The translations under genes were made by a program, and so were the position numbers. This document shows positions 1 through 11,515 of a stretch of 64,000 nt of DNA, in pieces (position 1 is the first letter of the stretch; the number at the start of each line of letters is the position of its first letter). Source of the stretch: Molanna angustata (lineage: Eukaryota; Arthropoda; Insecta; Trichoptera; Molannidae). Under the pieces are notes generated by a model. The model did not search any database, was not told where the DNA came from, and was given only the letters and a program-made list of their open reading frames with translations. Location of the stretch: contig OY754975.1 in the NCBI GenBank assembly GCA_963576475.1, positions 22,253,169-22,317,168 on the forward strand, in the 5' to 3' direction.

Positions 1-530
1 AAAGACATGCGTAGCGATGAGACGAGGTGAGTTTTTGTGTGCTCGAGATGTGTGCGTGCGTTCATATTTGGGTGTCCGACAGCTCTGGAGTAGTTCTCCA
101 GCGTTGAAGTTGCGGCGTGTCTGTTGCGTTAGACAGCTTTGAAGTATGTAGTTCTCCAGTGGGGCCTGTGTGTGCATTCTTTGCTGCGCATCAAGTGAGT
201 CTGATGTCTTTGGGAATACGTGCCAGTATAGCGAGTGCTTGTGCATTCTTTGCCGCGCATCAAGTGAGTCTGATGTCTTTGGGAATACGTGCCAGTATAG
301 CGAGTTGTAGCGTGTCGGTGTTGCTCTTGGTTGCTGATGAAAACCATTTGTTGCTGAAGTTGTCCATTTTGATTTGGTGCCGTTGCCAATGTTGTTCATC
401 TTGATTTGGTGCCGTTGACAATGTTTGCCATCTTGATTTATCGATGTTGATAATGTCGCTTTCCATCTTGGTTTGATGCTGATGATGATGATAACGTTGA
501 TCATCTTGCTTCTATAGTTGTACATAGTAA
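1..530. repeat. Tandem duplication (69-bp period) in low-complexity DNA
   Basis: Positions 171-239 and 240-305 are two nearly identical copies with a 69-bp period, starting TGTGCATTCTTTG. The stretch after them (about 340-500) repeats degenerate phrases around TTGATTTGGTGCCGTTG. Short frames on both strands run through the duplication only because 69 is a multiple of three. No gene is recognised. Confidence 0.8.
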
Positions 531-1690
531 CAGCAGTTGACAGTTGTAAATTTTAAATTTTCATAATATAAACATTTACAATTGTAGCAAGCGAATAAAT
601 AAAATATTGTTGGTTGCATGTTGCAAAAATATAATATGTACAATGATAAGTATTTGTCAATAATAATTAAGTTGATTACAATATATTTTAGAAGTGAAAA
701 TAAATTTAAGTATCTAATTAGGTATACAATGCAACAAAAAAAAAATAATATGAATTTCAACAAAGTCCAAAAAATGTTTAAAATATTCTATTTGTAATAG
801 GTAAATATTGAAATGTGTCTAAGTACAAAAATTCTTTACAAGTTTCCAAGTGTAATAGGTATTTAAAGCAAAATTACAAAGTATGAAATAGGTAAGTTAA
901 GTATTTCACGAAATTAGTACCTATTTTATATATTAAATAGTGATAATTAAATTCATTATTTGCGAGCTGTTTTGATATAAAAAAAATATAATTCTGATTG
1001 CAATGAATTTAAATAACGTACGTAAATAACTTGTTAGCAAAACTTAGATTGTCGCTCGGTAGATGGTGTTTACTTAAAACTTAATTTTTCTACCGCTAGT
1101 TGAAATTTAGATAGATTAGTCACGAGCTATGTTCGCGTTGTTTACATGTTAAAAATAACAAAATTGAAGTTTTATCGTTTAAAACCGAAAACTTTCGATC
1201 GATATTTGTTTTAACAATGAAATTAATATATCAAGTTCAATTAAATGTTCTGTACCACGCGTAAATCTGTATGTAAAATATAAAATTATTAAGTTTTGTC
1301 ACTTCAGTATTATTGTTGTGCGTGTGAATTTTATGTTGCGAAGTATGTGAAAAATAAAATTTAGTTCCGTGAATTATGTGAAAAGAATGTAAGTAAATTC
1401 GGAAGTGCGGTTTTGTTTATGTATATCGCGATCGTCGGAGTATTTTTTTTTACTTAAAGCAGTGCCGTACAGAAAATTTTTAACAGTATTTGTTTATGTG
1501 AAATTATAAAGTGGGTACCAATATATACCTTTGTTTACAATCTCAGAATAAAATGAATGTGTACTATGCATGTGTTATTTGAATGCAACATTTATGACAA
1601 AGAATAACTAAAAACCGAGAAATGCGGGTGATTTTTAAACGCGATTGCATAGAATTAAGCGCGATTGTTTCGCGGGTGTAGTGTAGTGTA
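531..1690. other. AT-rich intergenic DNA, nothing recognised
   Basis: No open frame of note, no tRNA-like fold and no clear repeat boundary is seen. Homopolymer A/T runs dominate. Confidence 0.5.
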
Positions 1691-2647
1691 CCCATCGTGA
1701 GAGATTCAAAAACCAATTCGTTCTTTTTCTAAGCTAGGAAAAGAAAAGGAGTGATCTGAGGAAAATCGGTAAGTGTTGTTTAATGTTATTGTAAGGAAAA
1801 ATACCACTGTTGTGAATGCATATTTATCGTTTTTCGGCCTCGGGCCGGTACTAGATAAATACCGATGTTTTGTAAATACCAGTAGCTGTGTAGCTTAGCT
1901 GTTTAGCTGTTTGGTAACGATTGTGTTCATATTCACGTTACAGGGTCACCAATAAAGCTGATTGGTAACCAAAGGGGTTACCAATCGAAAGTTATTATTA
2001 ACCAGATGGGTTACTATTAAATATATGTGGTAACCAGAGGGGTTACCAGTAAAAAGAGTTTACTATATCCCAAGTGGATATGATTTGAAATAAGAACACA
2101 AGGACAGTGGTTTAGAGAGAAGAAGAAAGAATGGTCAAAAGTAACAATGAGTATATTGATCACAATTAAAAGTTTGCTTAAGGGTAAATTTACAATTGAT
2201 GAAATAACTTACAAAGGAACTTTTCTCACGATGAGTAGGTATAACGAGCGAGTGAGCGGGTGTGTTCGAAGTGTCCGAATCTTCGCATGGTGAAGTACCA
2301 TCGTGCTCGCGAGGTCGAGAGATGACCGGTGGTCGAGAGACGAAGTGTCGGCGAGGCGGCGTGGTCGAGAACGGCGGCGTGATGTGACGAATCGAAGTGA
2401 CGGAAATACGGAAATGAAGTGACGACGTGTGGAGGTGTATACTCCCTTAAATAGTGCTGCGCTGGGGGTAGCAAGTTCAATGTCCTCGAACTTTCTAGAC
2501 TTATTTATTTGAAGTGTCATACCCAGTTGAGGAGTATTGTCACTTGTTTGACGTTGCGGGCGATGAACTCGGCCTAGCGATAAACAAATGTACTTGCCAT
2601 CGCTAGGCGCGCGCTCGAAAGAAATTTCGAGATGTGGTCTGCCACAA
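1691..2647. other. Unassigned segment with GC-rich block and inverted repeats
   Basis: A phrase resembling GGTAACCARAGGGGTTACC recurs between about 1960 and 2055. From 2220 to 2450 the base composition becomes clearly GC-richer than the flanks, and AAATAGTGCTGCG follows a TATA-like stretch. At 2572-2581 and 2599-2608 a perfect 10-bp inverted repeat (GCCTAGCGAT / ATCGCTAGGC) can form a hairpin. The minus-strand frame of 103 codons here has low-complexity Arg/Ser/Thr content and matches nothing I know. The block could be a solo LTR or a promoter-like region, but no matching second copy was found in the window. It ends where helitron copy A begins. Confidence 0.35.
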
Positions 2648-3009
2648 TCTAGTATTGGTCACATCCCATTCGTTTTTATATTTTTTCATCAAGTGTGCAT
2701 TATATTTTTGCTCAATTTGACTGAAAGTCTTCATTAACGAAGAAGAAGAAGACTTGAACTATTGTAAATAGTTTTTAATTTGAATATAAATGTTGTGAAG
2801 AGTTCAGTAATGGCCACAACCCCCATTCTTTAAATATTAGGTGTTGAAAATTATTCAAAATAGGATGATATAAATGGTTTAAATTTAATTAAACAAAAGT
2901 ATTGAAAAGATTCTAGTGCAGGTTATATCGTCACATCCCATATCCCATTCATTTCATATGTATTTTCATCAAGTGTGCATATCGTTAATAATATTTCTGC
3001 ACAATAGAC

Positions 3010-3430
3010 TATTAGACTTAAAACTAACCCAAAAGACTAAATAAAAAAGAGAAAAATAAGTATAAGACTATAAGAAATAGTTTGTATAAAAAACTATTCC
3101 AATGGTCTACATAAAATAAGTAAAAATACATATACCTAATAGAAGAATTAGACTATTGGAAATAGATTGTATAAAAGCTCACCCAAAGGTCTACAAAAAA
3201 GAAGAAGAAGAATATTTAGACTATTGGAAATAGTTTGTATTAAAACTCTCCCAAAAGTCTACGTACTTAAATGAAGAAGAATAATAATTAGACTAAAGGA
3301 AATAATTTTTATAAAAAAATGACCCAAATGTATACATAAAAGAAGAAGAAGATGAATTAGACAATAGGAAATAGTTTGTATAAAAACTGCCCTTAAGGTC
3401 TACATAAAATTAAGAAGAAAAAGAATTAGA
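3010..3430. repeat. Helitron-internal satellite, about 75-80 bp units
   Basis: About five imperfect units containing TAGACTATAGGAAATAGTTTGTATAAA-type sequence (written here as a pattern), a GAA-rich run and GGTCTACATAAA. The same array occurs inverted in copy B and direct in copy C, so it belongs to the helitron family. Confidence 0.8.
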
Positions 3431-3434
3431 CTCC

Positions 3435-4290
3435 AGGACCCGCCGCTTCAGGCCCTTCAGTACCTCCCGTCCCTTTAATCCCTCATTACGTCCCTTCCCA
3501 TCAGGCCCTTCAGTACCTTCCGTCCCTTCAGGCAGTTTTATACCTCCCGTCCTTTCAGGCCCTTTAGTGCCTCCCTTCCCTTCATTACATCCCGTCCCAT
3601 CAGTCGGTTAAGAAAAGTTTAAATCCAGAAACCATCCTGGAAGAACCGCGAAGAGATGAAAGAACCTTCTTTTCCCAGGATGCTCTACTTAATAGGTAAA
3701 ATGACTAAATACACGAAGAAGAAGAAAAAAGTTTAAACCCAGATACCTGCGAAGAGATGGAAGGACAGTTGGACCTTCTTCTCCCAGGATTCTCCAACTT
3801 CATAGGTAAAATGAGCAAAAATACACGATGAAGAAGAAGAAGAAGAAATAAGTTTAAATCCAGATACCTGCGAAGAGATGGAAGGAAAATTGGACATTCT
3901 TCTCCCAGGTTAGTCCACCTTCAAAGGTAAAATGACCAAATAGACGATGAAGAAGAAGAAGAAAAAAGTTTAAATCCAGAAACCTGCGAAGAGATGGAAG
4001 GAAAATTGGACCTTCATCTCCCAGGATAGTTCATCTTCATAGGTAAGATGACCAAGTACACGTTGAAGAAAAAGAAGAAAAAAGTTTATATGCAGAACCC
4101 GTCCTGGAAGACCTGTGAAGAGATGGAGGGACAGTCGGACCTTCTTTTCCCAGGATATTCCCCCTTCATAGGTAAAACGACCAAATACACGAAGAAGAAG
4201 AAGAATAAGAAAAAAGTTTAAATCCAAAAACCATCCTGGGCATACGCTCGACAATTCACCAAAGTTTCATTATAATCGGACAAACGGTTG
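3435..4290. repeat. Two satellite blocks nested in helitron copy A
   Basis: From 3440 to 3605 a C-rich phrase (CCTTCAGTACCTCCCGTCCC) recurs imperfectly. From 3608 to 4250 there are about five units of 113-132 bp, each with AGTTTAAATCCAGA, GCGAAGAGATGGAAGG, TTCTCCCAGGAT and a GAAGAAGAAG run. The block is missing from copy C at the equivalent junction (near 54480-54520). It therefore looks like an insertion into, or expansion within, copy A. The 94-codon minus-strand frame here is a by-product of the repeat. Confidence 0.75.
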
Positions 4291-5119
4291 ATAATTAAAT
4301 AAATAAAATAATTTTCCTATAGGAAATCAGTATAGGTATATTATTGTTGATTTGTAAGTAAATAGTATTAGGTAGGTACCTAACTACAACAACCTTCTAA
4401 ATAAATTCGATTCCTAACAAATTTTATTTGAATATCACATTCTTTCTGTAGCCATGGAAACGATTCGAACACGTAAGTAATATCGAATGGTTCAGATACA
4501 TTTTTTGAATATGTAGGTACCTACATTGGTTTGTTCGATGCCATAAAAATGAAAATTGTCAGAAAAATCAAATATTATTTACAAATTATGCAATTTTATT
4601 ATCTTTACTAATAAATAACACATTTTTACAATATATGTCTTAAAACTTGCCGTAATGTCTTGTGTTTCATTTTATTATTTCATAATTACATTTATTTCAA
4701 AGGTTTATTATTTTCAAGAACATATTCATTCGGTGGGAAAATGAAATATTGTATGAAAAGATATTAAAATGGCGGCGTTTATGTACAAAAGGCTTACTTT
4801 AAAAATAAGTTAAACATTATAATTATACCAAATATTCACCATGTTTTTCACTTAAACGCTAAGTTATACTTCAAAATATATTTTTTTTGTGTAAATACCT
4901 ACTTCTAACTTTTAAACTAACAGATATTTGCGTGCAAAATGTACACTTTTTTGACAGATATGACTTGGAAAATTTTGTATGAAAAAAATAATTATTTAAA
5001 TATTTTTAAAATTCAGCATTTTTATCGCATTCTTTTTAGCGTGACACTGCATCAGGTATACTGGTACATGTTCGCACTTAAATTAGATTTTTAGATGCTC
5101 TTGGTTTTTCAGAAGGCGT

Positions 5120-5171
5120 GAGACAAACACACACACACACACATACACACACACACACACACACATACACT
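5120..5171. repeat. (CA)n microsatellite at helitron end
   Basis: A CA run with two CATA interruptions. The same tract sits at the same place in copies B (as TG) and C, so it is part of the element. Confidence 0.85.
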
Positions 5172-5199
5172 AACATTTTGATTGCTTTATTACTTTAGA

Positions 5200-5290
5200 T
5201 TTATTTTTGTTGTTACGCCATCTATTGAGAGAATTGGTTTTTTGTTAATAATGAGAGCAACAATTCTTATACCTGAGGTGACAAATGCAT
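5200..5290. repeat. Short interspersed repeat, also at 38551
   Basis: TTTATTTTTGTTGTTACGCC and the following 70 bp, up to CTTATACCTGAG, recur at 38551-38632. Here the repeat begins exactly at the helitron edge, so helitron copy A was inserted into it. Confidence 0.7.
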
Positions 5291-5404
5291 TTTTCGCATA
5301 GAAATCACCCCTGAATTGCGCCAGACTTATAAGGTCATTTTTGTCTTATTTACCTACTTGTACCAATGTGTTAGTAATCGAATATTTTCGAACATTTTTT
5401 TTCT

Positions 5405-5608
5405 TTCAAATACTTCCTTGCACCCTGCGCAAATGGCAAGTTCATTGCCATATTGCAATTTCTTCCAACCAACCAATGTTTCCAGCCCAGAGAAGCAATA
5501 TTAGCGTGAGAAATTAATTTAAACAAATTTCTCCTCTGCTGGGGATCGAACCCAGGACGCCCGCACAGAAACCAAACGGCTTACCAACTGTGCCACGGCG
5601 ATCGGCTG
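5405..5608 (-). mobile_element. tRNA-derived SINE
   Basis: On the minus strand an internal RNA polymerase III promoter is visible. Box A is TGGCACAGTTGG (5584-5595) and box B is GGTTCGATCC (5543-5552), both in tRNA-like spacing. A non-tRNA body follows, ending GCAAGGAAGTATT. A second copy of the body lies at 51141-51276 on the plus strand. The head resembles a tRNA gene, but the body and the repetition show it is a SINE. Confidence 0.75.
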
Positions 5609-5964
5609 TTGAGTAGGTATGTTTATTCATTATTTGAACGATTTAAAAAAAAATAATAATCCGGAACTTCAGACTATTTTTAAAGTTTTACTAGATGAAA
5701 ATAATAGAAATAGTTTGATACTTACTTAATCTCCAAACATACATACATACCATCGTGTTATTTTCCAACTGTCGATTCGTTCATGAGAATTCAATTCTCT
5801 TAATGAATCGACATTATTAAGCCAAGATGCGTGTACGAAGGAAAATTTTGTATGGTGTAGTGGACTTTTTGCATGCTAAAAACACCAACTAGAGGCCTCG
5901 CAGCATATATGTTCCCATACATGGATTTACTCAGAATTAGAAAGTTTAGAAAATTTTATGTGAG

Positions 5965-6071
<107 letters not shown>

Positions 6072-6509
6072 TGTGTGTGTTTGTCTGTGTGTGGGTGTGT
6101 CCCCCCCCCCTTATAACTTTTGATCCGCTCAATTAACAGAGCCCAAATTTTCAGAATATATAAACAGTTATAGGCCTATAAAACTTTTATACTCAGAATT
6201 GTGAATTTTTGTTTCAGTCAGGGGTTATCAACTTTTAAATTTTTACTTTATTTTTCCATATATCTCAGAAACCATAAAAGCTAGAACGCTGAAAATTGGT
6301 ACAAAGATAGACAAATACAAAATCTCAAATAAGTTTTTTTTAAATACCAGGGTTTCTCAAACATTTTTTATTAAGAAAAATATTTTTTTTAAGATAAATT
6401 TATGAGTTTAACTGCCTATATTTCCATTTTTTTTTAAATATCGAAATAAGCCGAAACCCCCCAACTGGATAATTAAATTTTATATAAAAAATATAAACAT
6501 TGTATTCTT

Positions 6510-7270
6510 CTTCTTCTTCTTCTTCTCAGCCCAATCCCGTCCACTCCTGGACGAAGGCCTCCTCCATTTCCTTCCACGCCACTCTATCCTGTGCTCTGAG
6601 CAACCAATTGGCACCAGCATAACGGCTGATGTCATCTCTCCATCTCATTGGCGGTCTTCCAACACCTCTGACTGTCGTTCTCGGTCTCCAAGCCACCACT
6701 ATTCTTGGCCATCGGTCTTCGGGGTATCTAGCCAAGTGGCCCGCCCATCTCCACTTCAGGGTAAGAATGCGGTGGACGACATCAACCAATTTTGTTCTTT
6801 CCCTGATGTTGTCATTTCGCACCCTGTCTCTCAGACTTGATCCTAACATGGCTCTTTCCATGGCTCTTTGGATGACTCTTAGTTTTTCAGCACTTTTCTG
6901 AGTCATTGTCATAGTCTCCAAGCCATAAGTAGCTACTGGCAGTACACAGGTCTCATATACCTTCCGTTTCAGGTTGATGGGAATTTGGGGATTTTTGAAG
7001 ATGTGGGCTAATTTCCTAAAGGCTGCCCAACTTAGTCCAATTCGCCTCTTTATTTCGGCCGTTTGGTTTTCTCGACCAATTTTCATAATGTGTCCCAAAT
7101 ACACATACTCTTGGACATTTTCAATCAAGATCACATCCACCGTGATCTGAGATCCAGCTGTGCCCATCACCTTTGTTTTTGCCATGTTCATGTTCAGTCC
7201 AACAGCTTTGGATGCCTCATTTATTTCATTTAGCATTTCAGTTAGTTCTTTTGGGTCGTTACTTATAATG
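6510..7270 (-). mobile_element. RTE-like LINE, 5'-truncated, nested in HINE
   Basis: The insertion separates HINE sequence that is contiguous at 42600. Its 3' end (plus-strand left side) is a (GAA)n tail, read as TTCTTCTTC at about 6508. The sequence TGTAT occurs on both sides and may be the target duplication. Only the end of the reverse transcriptase ORF remains. Confidence 0.75.
6526..7236 (-). pseudogene. C-terminal fragment of an RTE-like LINE reverse transcriptase
   Basis: A frame of 236 codons covers the last part of a non-LTR reverse transcriptase. It has the thumb-like segment (YVYLGHIM, residues about 45-52), the YETCVLPVATYGLETM stretch (about 91-106), the basic region with RWAGHLAR (about 164-171) and the VGRPPMRWRDDI motif typical of RTE-type elements (about 192-203). 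The fingers, palm and catalytic DD are missing, as is the endonuclease. The frame is open but has no promoter or start context and is simply the remnant carried by the truncated insertion. The family assignment (RTE-like) comes from motif recognition only. Confidence 0.8.
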
Positions 7271-7544
7271 ACTATGTATTAGCACATCTCAATTTTTTTT
7301 TAACAATTTTTATAAAAATTGAATTAAGTGACGACATCACTTCATACAATTTGTATGGTAGTCGCCTATACACAATATGTAAGAAGACTTAATAGTTTGA
7401 TACTTAAATCTCCAAACATACATACATACCATCATACTGTTTTCATATTCTGTGTAGGAAAAACAGACTGACCTCCATACGTATTCTTTCATTATGCATA
7501 CTATCGCCATCGACAGTTGGATCTCATGTGTTACATGCAACTAG

Positions 7545-8302
7545 TCATATTCTGAATAGGAATAATCCGCTTAATTTACAGCGCTCAAAATTTCAGAATA
7601 TATAGATAATTATAGGCCTACAAAACTTTTATACGTAAAATTTTGCATTTTTGTTTCAGTTAAGCGTTATCAACTTTTGAACTTTTAGTTTATTTATCCA
7701 TATATCTCATAAATCATAAAAGATAGAACGCTCAAAATTGGTATAAATATAGACAAATAAAAAATCTTAAATAATTCTTTTTTTTTTAAATAATTCCAGA
7801 GTTTCTCAAACTTTTTTTATTGAGGAAAACATTTTGTTATTATAAATATATGTGTTTAACTGCCTATATTTCCAAAGTTTTTAAAAATATCGAAAAAAGC
7901 CGAAACACCCCTACTAGATAATTTAATTTTCTATTAAAAATATAAACATTATAGTGTTGCATCTCAATTTTTTTTAACAAATTTTATAAAAAAAATAATT
8001 TCAGTGACGACATCGTTTCATACAATTTGTAAGGCAGTAAACACTACACAATATCTCTCTCAATAGTTTGATACCTACTTAATCTACAAAAATACATCAT
8101 GCTGTTTTTATATTCTGGGTAGGAAAAACAGACTGACCATCATACTATTCTAACCTTTCATACATACCTACATGTTTTGTATAGAAAACAAAACGTCTTA
8201 CAGTATTTATTGATTTGTGTTTAAGTTTGGTAAGTATTCTTCAATTATACATACATACTATCGCTATCGACAGTTCTGTGTATCTGTGTTACATCTAACT
8301 AG
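7545..8302 (+). mobile_element. HINE copy 2, 5'-truncated, directly after copy 1
   Basis: It begins inside the element (CTCAAAATTTCAGAATATAT region) immediately after the CTAG of copy 1 and ends with ATCGACAGTT, a hairpin-like stretch and CTAG at 8299-8302. This head-to-tail partial dimer resembles the repeated 3' ends of copy 3. Confidence 0.65.
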
Positions 8303-8744
8303 TTTACCTTTATAATTTCATTGACTTATACAGCATAGACCTCTTACAATCGCTGCGGTGCGTAGTCTCAATCTTCATCTTCTTATTGCCGTTCTTAAGA
8401 TTTTTAAGCTACGATATTCTTTTACGTCCCATATTCCATATAATATATAATGATAGAACATTAATAAATGATTCTATGGAAAACTTATACTTAAAGATGA
8501 ATAAAGAATCTATTGTCTACCTGCAAGCCATAGAGACAGTTTTATTAGTACAACGCCTGAATTAAGGCAATTTGTATAACTCAACAATAAACATTGAAAA
8601 TTATATTAAGAAACTTTTACAATATACATACATACATATATACCATAGATATATACAAAGTTTTTCTTGTTTAAGTAAACACACATAGTGTCATTTTTAC
8701 TCAAATCTTTAATTAAATCGTAGTTAACGCAATTTTCAACCCCA
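8303..8744. other. AT-rich DNA, no gene recognised
   Basis: Only short microsatellite patches (ACATACAT near 8630) and AT-rich sequence. Confidence 0.5.
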
Positions 8745-9640
8745 CTTAGCTTATTAATTTATTTTATTTTTATTTATTTCTATCCAAAAACATAGAATAT
8801 ATATAAGATACAAAATAATTAAAGGTTATATAAGCTTATTCATACATAGAAGACATACAAAGTAAATATAAGTTATTTCATTGCAATAAATATAATTTCA
8901 TTATTTCACCATTGCTTACATAGTTAAAGCTATCCTTTTTGTTTGTATCTTTGTTACTAGCCCCCTCACTAGGCATAGCCTGTGCTAAGGTGAGCTAGTT
9001 CTATATTGTTGTCTATTGCGTTGTTTATTTATAGATACGTTTACATATAATATAAGTAAATGTACATACATACGCTACGCATTCAAGCGTATGCATCCTT
9101 CTTTCTCTCTTTCCAAACACAATATTTCGTTATGAGTCATTAACACACAACAAAAATTGTAAAAATAAATTATTTGTTGAAAAAATTGATTGTAATAGTG
9201 CATTTACATTTTATTTGGTAGAATTATTTCCTTCAGGATTTTTTCACCTATTTCATAAACCCATCTTAGTGATAGTTTTTTAAATTCTTTTGCATTTTTA
9301 ATGTTTTTAATACTTGTTGGTAAACTATTGAAGAGTTTTGTTGAAAAGTATCATACGCTACGTTGTCCAAAAGTTGTTTTAATGTATGGTATATTTAAGG
9401 TATTTGCTGTACTTAACCTAGTGTGTTTATATTGTTGTGAGCTAGTATATTGGTCTTCTCTTTTTAGCTTGTATAATAGCAGATTTTTTGCATATATTTT
9501 TGTAATTGTTGGAACTTTGAATTTAGTGAAAATCTCTTCAGTATTCGTTCGAATAGGTCTTTTTGATAGCTTTTTGGGCTATATCTATTTTCTTTATTAT
9601 TGTTGGCGTTGCACTTCCCCATCCAATAACTTATACAATA
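8745..9640 (-). mobile_element. 3' end of a CR1/Jockey-type LINE
   Basis: On the minus strand the end of a LINE ORF2 is readable (about 9640-9230), followed by a 3' untranslated region and an AAATA-type tail near 8750-8775. Everything upstream of the last 120 or so codons is missing. Confidence 0.55.
9230..9640 (-). pseudogene. C-terminal remnant of LINE ORF2
   Basis: In minus-strand translation I read LYKLKREDQY, then HTRLSTANTLNIPYIKT, a stop codon (TGA), LFNSLPTSIKN and EFKKLSLRWVYE. The pattern of TR...R...G...LFN.LP..IK...FK..L is the usual tail of CR1- and Jockey-type LINE proteins. The in-frame stop and a frame change near 9580 show that it is dead. The plus-strand frame of 155 codons over the same bases is a shadow. 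Confidence 0.6.
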
Positions 9641-9775
9641 CATACTTACTACTGACACAACCACACATTCTACTTTTAATGAATTATATCCGATCAAGTC
9701 TTATAGAAATCATATTTTGCAGGCACAGTACAAAACTGGCGGTAGGGTTGGTTGGTTGGAAGAGATAACCTTCTG

Positions 9776-10483
9776 GTTTTAAACACACTCGTTTATGTTT
9801 TTTACTCTCCACACTATGGAATAGTGGAGAGTCATGATTTCACAATTTTAAGTGTATTTTTTACATCAATTTCTCAACGGGTATCATGTAGAGAATGCAC
9901 ACTGTGAGTTTCGTCGTGATGTGTTTGTATATATCGCGTACATCATACACCGTACGGATTATCCTTTTTGTGTCCTCTCTACAGCCCAAACTATAAGTCC
10001 GATCGACTTCATATTAACATCATATGTGTAAAGACAATGTTTTTGTGTGTATGGCAAATTGTGAAAACTTTTGTACTCTGGGAATCATATATAATTTGTT
10101 TAAGAATCGAATGGAAATTTTCTACATAAAAATGCATTTAGAGATTGTCAACCTGTCAAGAAGAAAAACTCACTTACTATGTTGTGGACAATATAAGTAA
10201 CGGTTGCCTTATTTTTTTTTTTTTTTTTTTGTATTGTATTGTATATAATTGTGTACCAAAATTAAAACAAGTAAAATAAAAAAATGTTTTTTATTCAATA
10301 TCGTAAAAAGAGTAAATCGTAAATCTCCGAAGCTGGACCTAAGAAAGACAGAAGCGTCTGGGAGAGTGTTGTTGTGTAGGCAACTATGGTCTTCCAAGAT
10401 AGTCACGACTTTCAGGAATGAAGAGCATGCATGATTAAAAGGAGATGAGATGAGATGAGATGTGTCCATCGAACCATTATTTC
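9776..10483. other. Unassigned, with a 9-bp-stem hairpin
   Basis: ACTCTCCAC (9804-9812) and GTGGAGAGT (9824-9832) form a perfect hairpin. From 10211 a T-run and a short non-repeated segment (about 10300-10435) precede a GAGAT repeat. The 61-codon plus frame at 10249 has no recognisable motif. Confidence 0.5.
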
Positions 10484-10629
10484 ATTGGTAGGTATATCTA
10501 AATAGTGATGTTTTACATTTCTTGTCATGTATAGACTACGTATCTTAATACAATATATTGGTAGGTATATCTAAATAGTGATGTTTTACATTTCTTGTCA
10601 TGTATAGACTACGTATCTTAATACAATAT
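10484..10629. repeat. Tandem duplication, 73-bp period
   Basis: ATTGGTAGGTATATCTAAAT starts at 10484 and again at 10557. The two units appear identical, so the duplication is recent. Confidence 0.9.
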
Positions 10630-10857
10630 ATTATGTTCATGGACGTGTGAAGACAAAACATGGATAAAATAATAAATGAAAGGCATGAAAAGGGACATGC
10701 TATGAATATAAAGTAGGTACTAAACCCATCTAAACATCTCCGTTCTGTAAGTTTGTATACACTATTCATATAAAACCTGTCCGTTAATATAAGAAGTAAA
10801 AAATACATCCTACATATACATATGTACCTTATTTATTTAAACAGTTTTTACTAGATT

Positions 10858-11515
10858 TTCATACATACATACATACGTACATACATACCATCACGCCATG
10901 TCCCTTACGGGGTAAGCAGAGAGAACCGAGCGCCATACTTCTCTATTTTTGCACACATTTCTGGCTTCCTTTACATCCATGCATCGTCTCATACATGCTC
11001 GTCGATTGTTCAAACTTTTTATGTTTCCTTCTTTCAAAATATCATTCACATGGTCATGCCATCCCTTTCTGGGGCGACTTCTGCTATTCACTCCATCTCT
11101 AGCACCCATGTATATTTTTTTGGTCAGTCGTTCATCGTTCATTCTTTCTATATGTCCAAACCACCTTAAAGCATTCACTTTCATTTTACATATAATATCC
11201 TTCTTTATCTTGCATTCTCTCCTTATGTCCTCATTTTTTATTCTATCATATATCGTTCTATTACATACTCTTCTTAGTGATCTCATTTCTACAGCATTTA
11301 TTCTACTTTCATGTGTTCTTTGCCAGGTCCATGTTTCACTTGCATACGTCAAAGTAGGCACCACAATTGCATTGTGTATTGCAATCTTGGCTTCCTTTGA
11401 GATGCTTGGGTCGGACATTACTGGTCTAAGTGCTCCGTTTATTCTATTCCCTGCCATAACTCTTCTTTCAATATCTTTATCGGGTCTTCCATTCCGTTCA
11501 ATTTATCTAGATTTT
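10858..11515 (-). mobile_element. RTE-like LINE, 5'-truncated, with (TGTA)n tail
   Basis: The minus-strand coding remnant (10891-11500) ends in a (TGTA)n microsatellite tail, seen as CATACATACATACG on the plus strand at 10858-10890. A short piece of the same 3' end recurs at 11876-11935. Confidence 0.75.
10891..11457 (-). pseudogene. C-terminal reverse transcriptase fragment of an RTE-like LINE
   Basis: The 188 codons start at an internal Met; readable sequence continues upstream (about 11460-11500) past a frame break. Visible landmarks are PTLTYASETWTW (about residues 34-45), EMRSLRRVCNRTIYDRI (about 57-73), the ALRWFGHIERM motif (about 97-107) and a basic RSRPRKGWHDHV segment (about 126-137). 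These are C-terminal features of RTE-type LINE proteins. The palm domain with the catalytic aspartates and the endonuclease are absent. The 195-codon plus-strand frame is its shadow. Confidence 0.8.

Larger units (their letters stand above)
2648..5199 (-). mobile_element. Non-autonomous Helitron-like element, copy A (3'-truncated)
   Basis: In element orientation (minus strand) it starts TCTAAAGTAATAAAGC at 5199, directly after the complement of a T. It has a (TG)n tract, about 900 bp shared with copies B and C, then an internal satellite of about 75-80 bp units (3010-3430), and stops at about 2648. The CTAG terminus seen in B and C is missing. No Rep/helicase coding is present. Its 5' half (about 4602-5146) looks base-for-base identical to copy C, while the remainder is diverged. 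An extra satellite-rich block (3435-4290) is absent from C. Confidence 0.75.

Noticed and set aside
1700..1790. 5' untranslated exon with a GTAAGT donor
   Set aside because: A single donor-like motif without an open frame, acceptor or transcript evidence is not enough.
2209..2520. 103-codon minus-strand frame
   Set aside because: Low-complexity Arg/Ser/Thr content, no known domain; likely chance in a GC-rich block.
1960..2560. Solo LTR of a retrovirus-like element
   Set aside because: Repeated GGTTACC words and a TATA-like site are suggestive, but no LTR termini, target duplication or coding part was found.
5541..5608. Functional tRNA gene
   Set aside because: Box A and box B are present, but the sequence continues into a repeated non-tRNA body and has a second copy at 51141, so it is a SINE.
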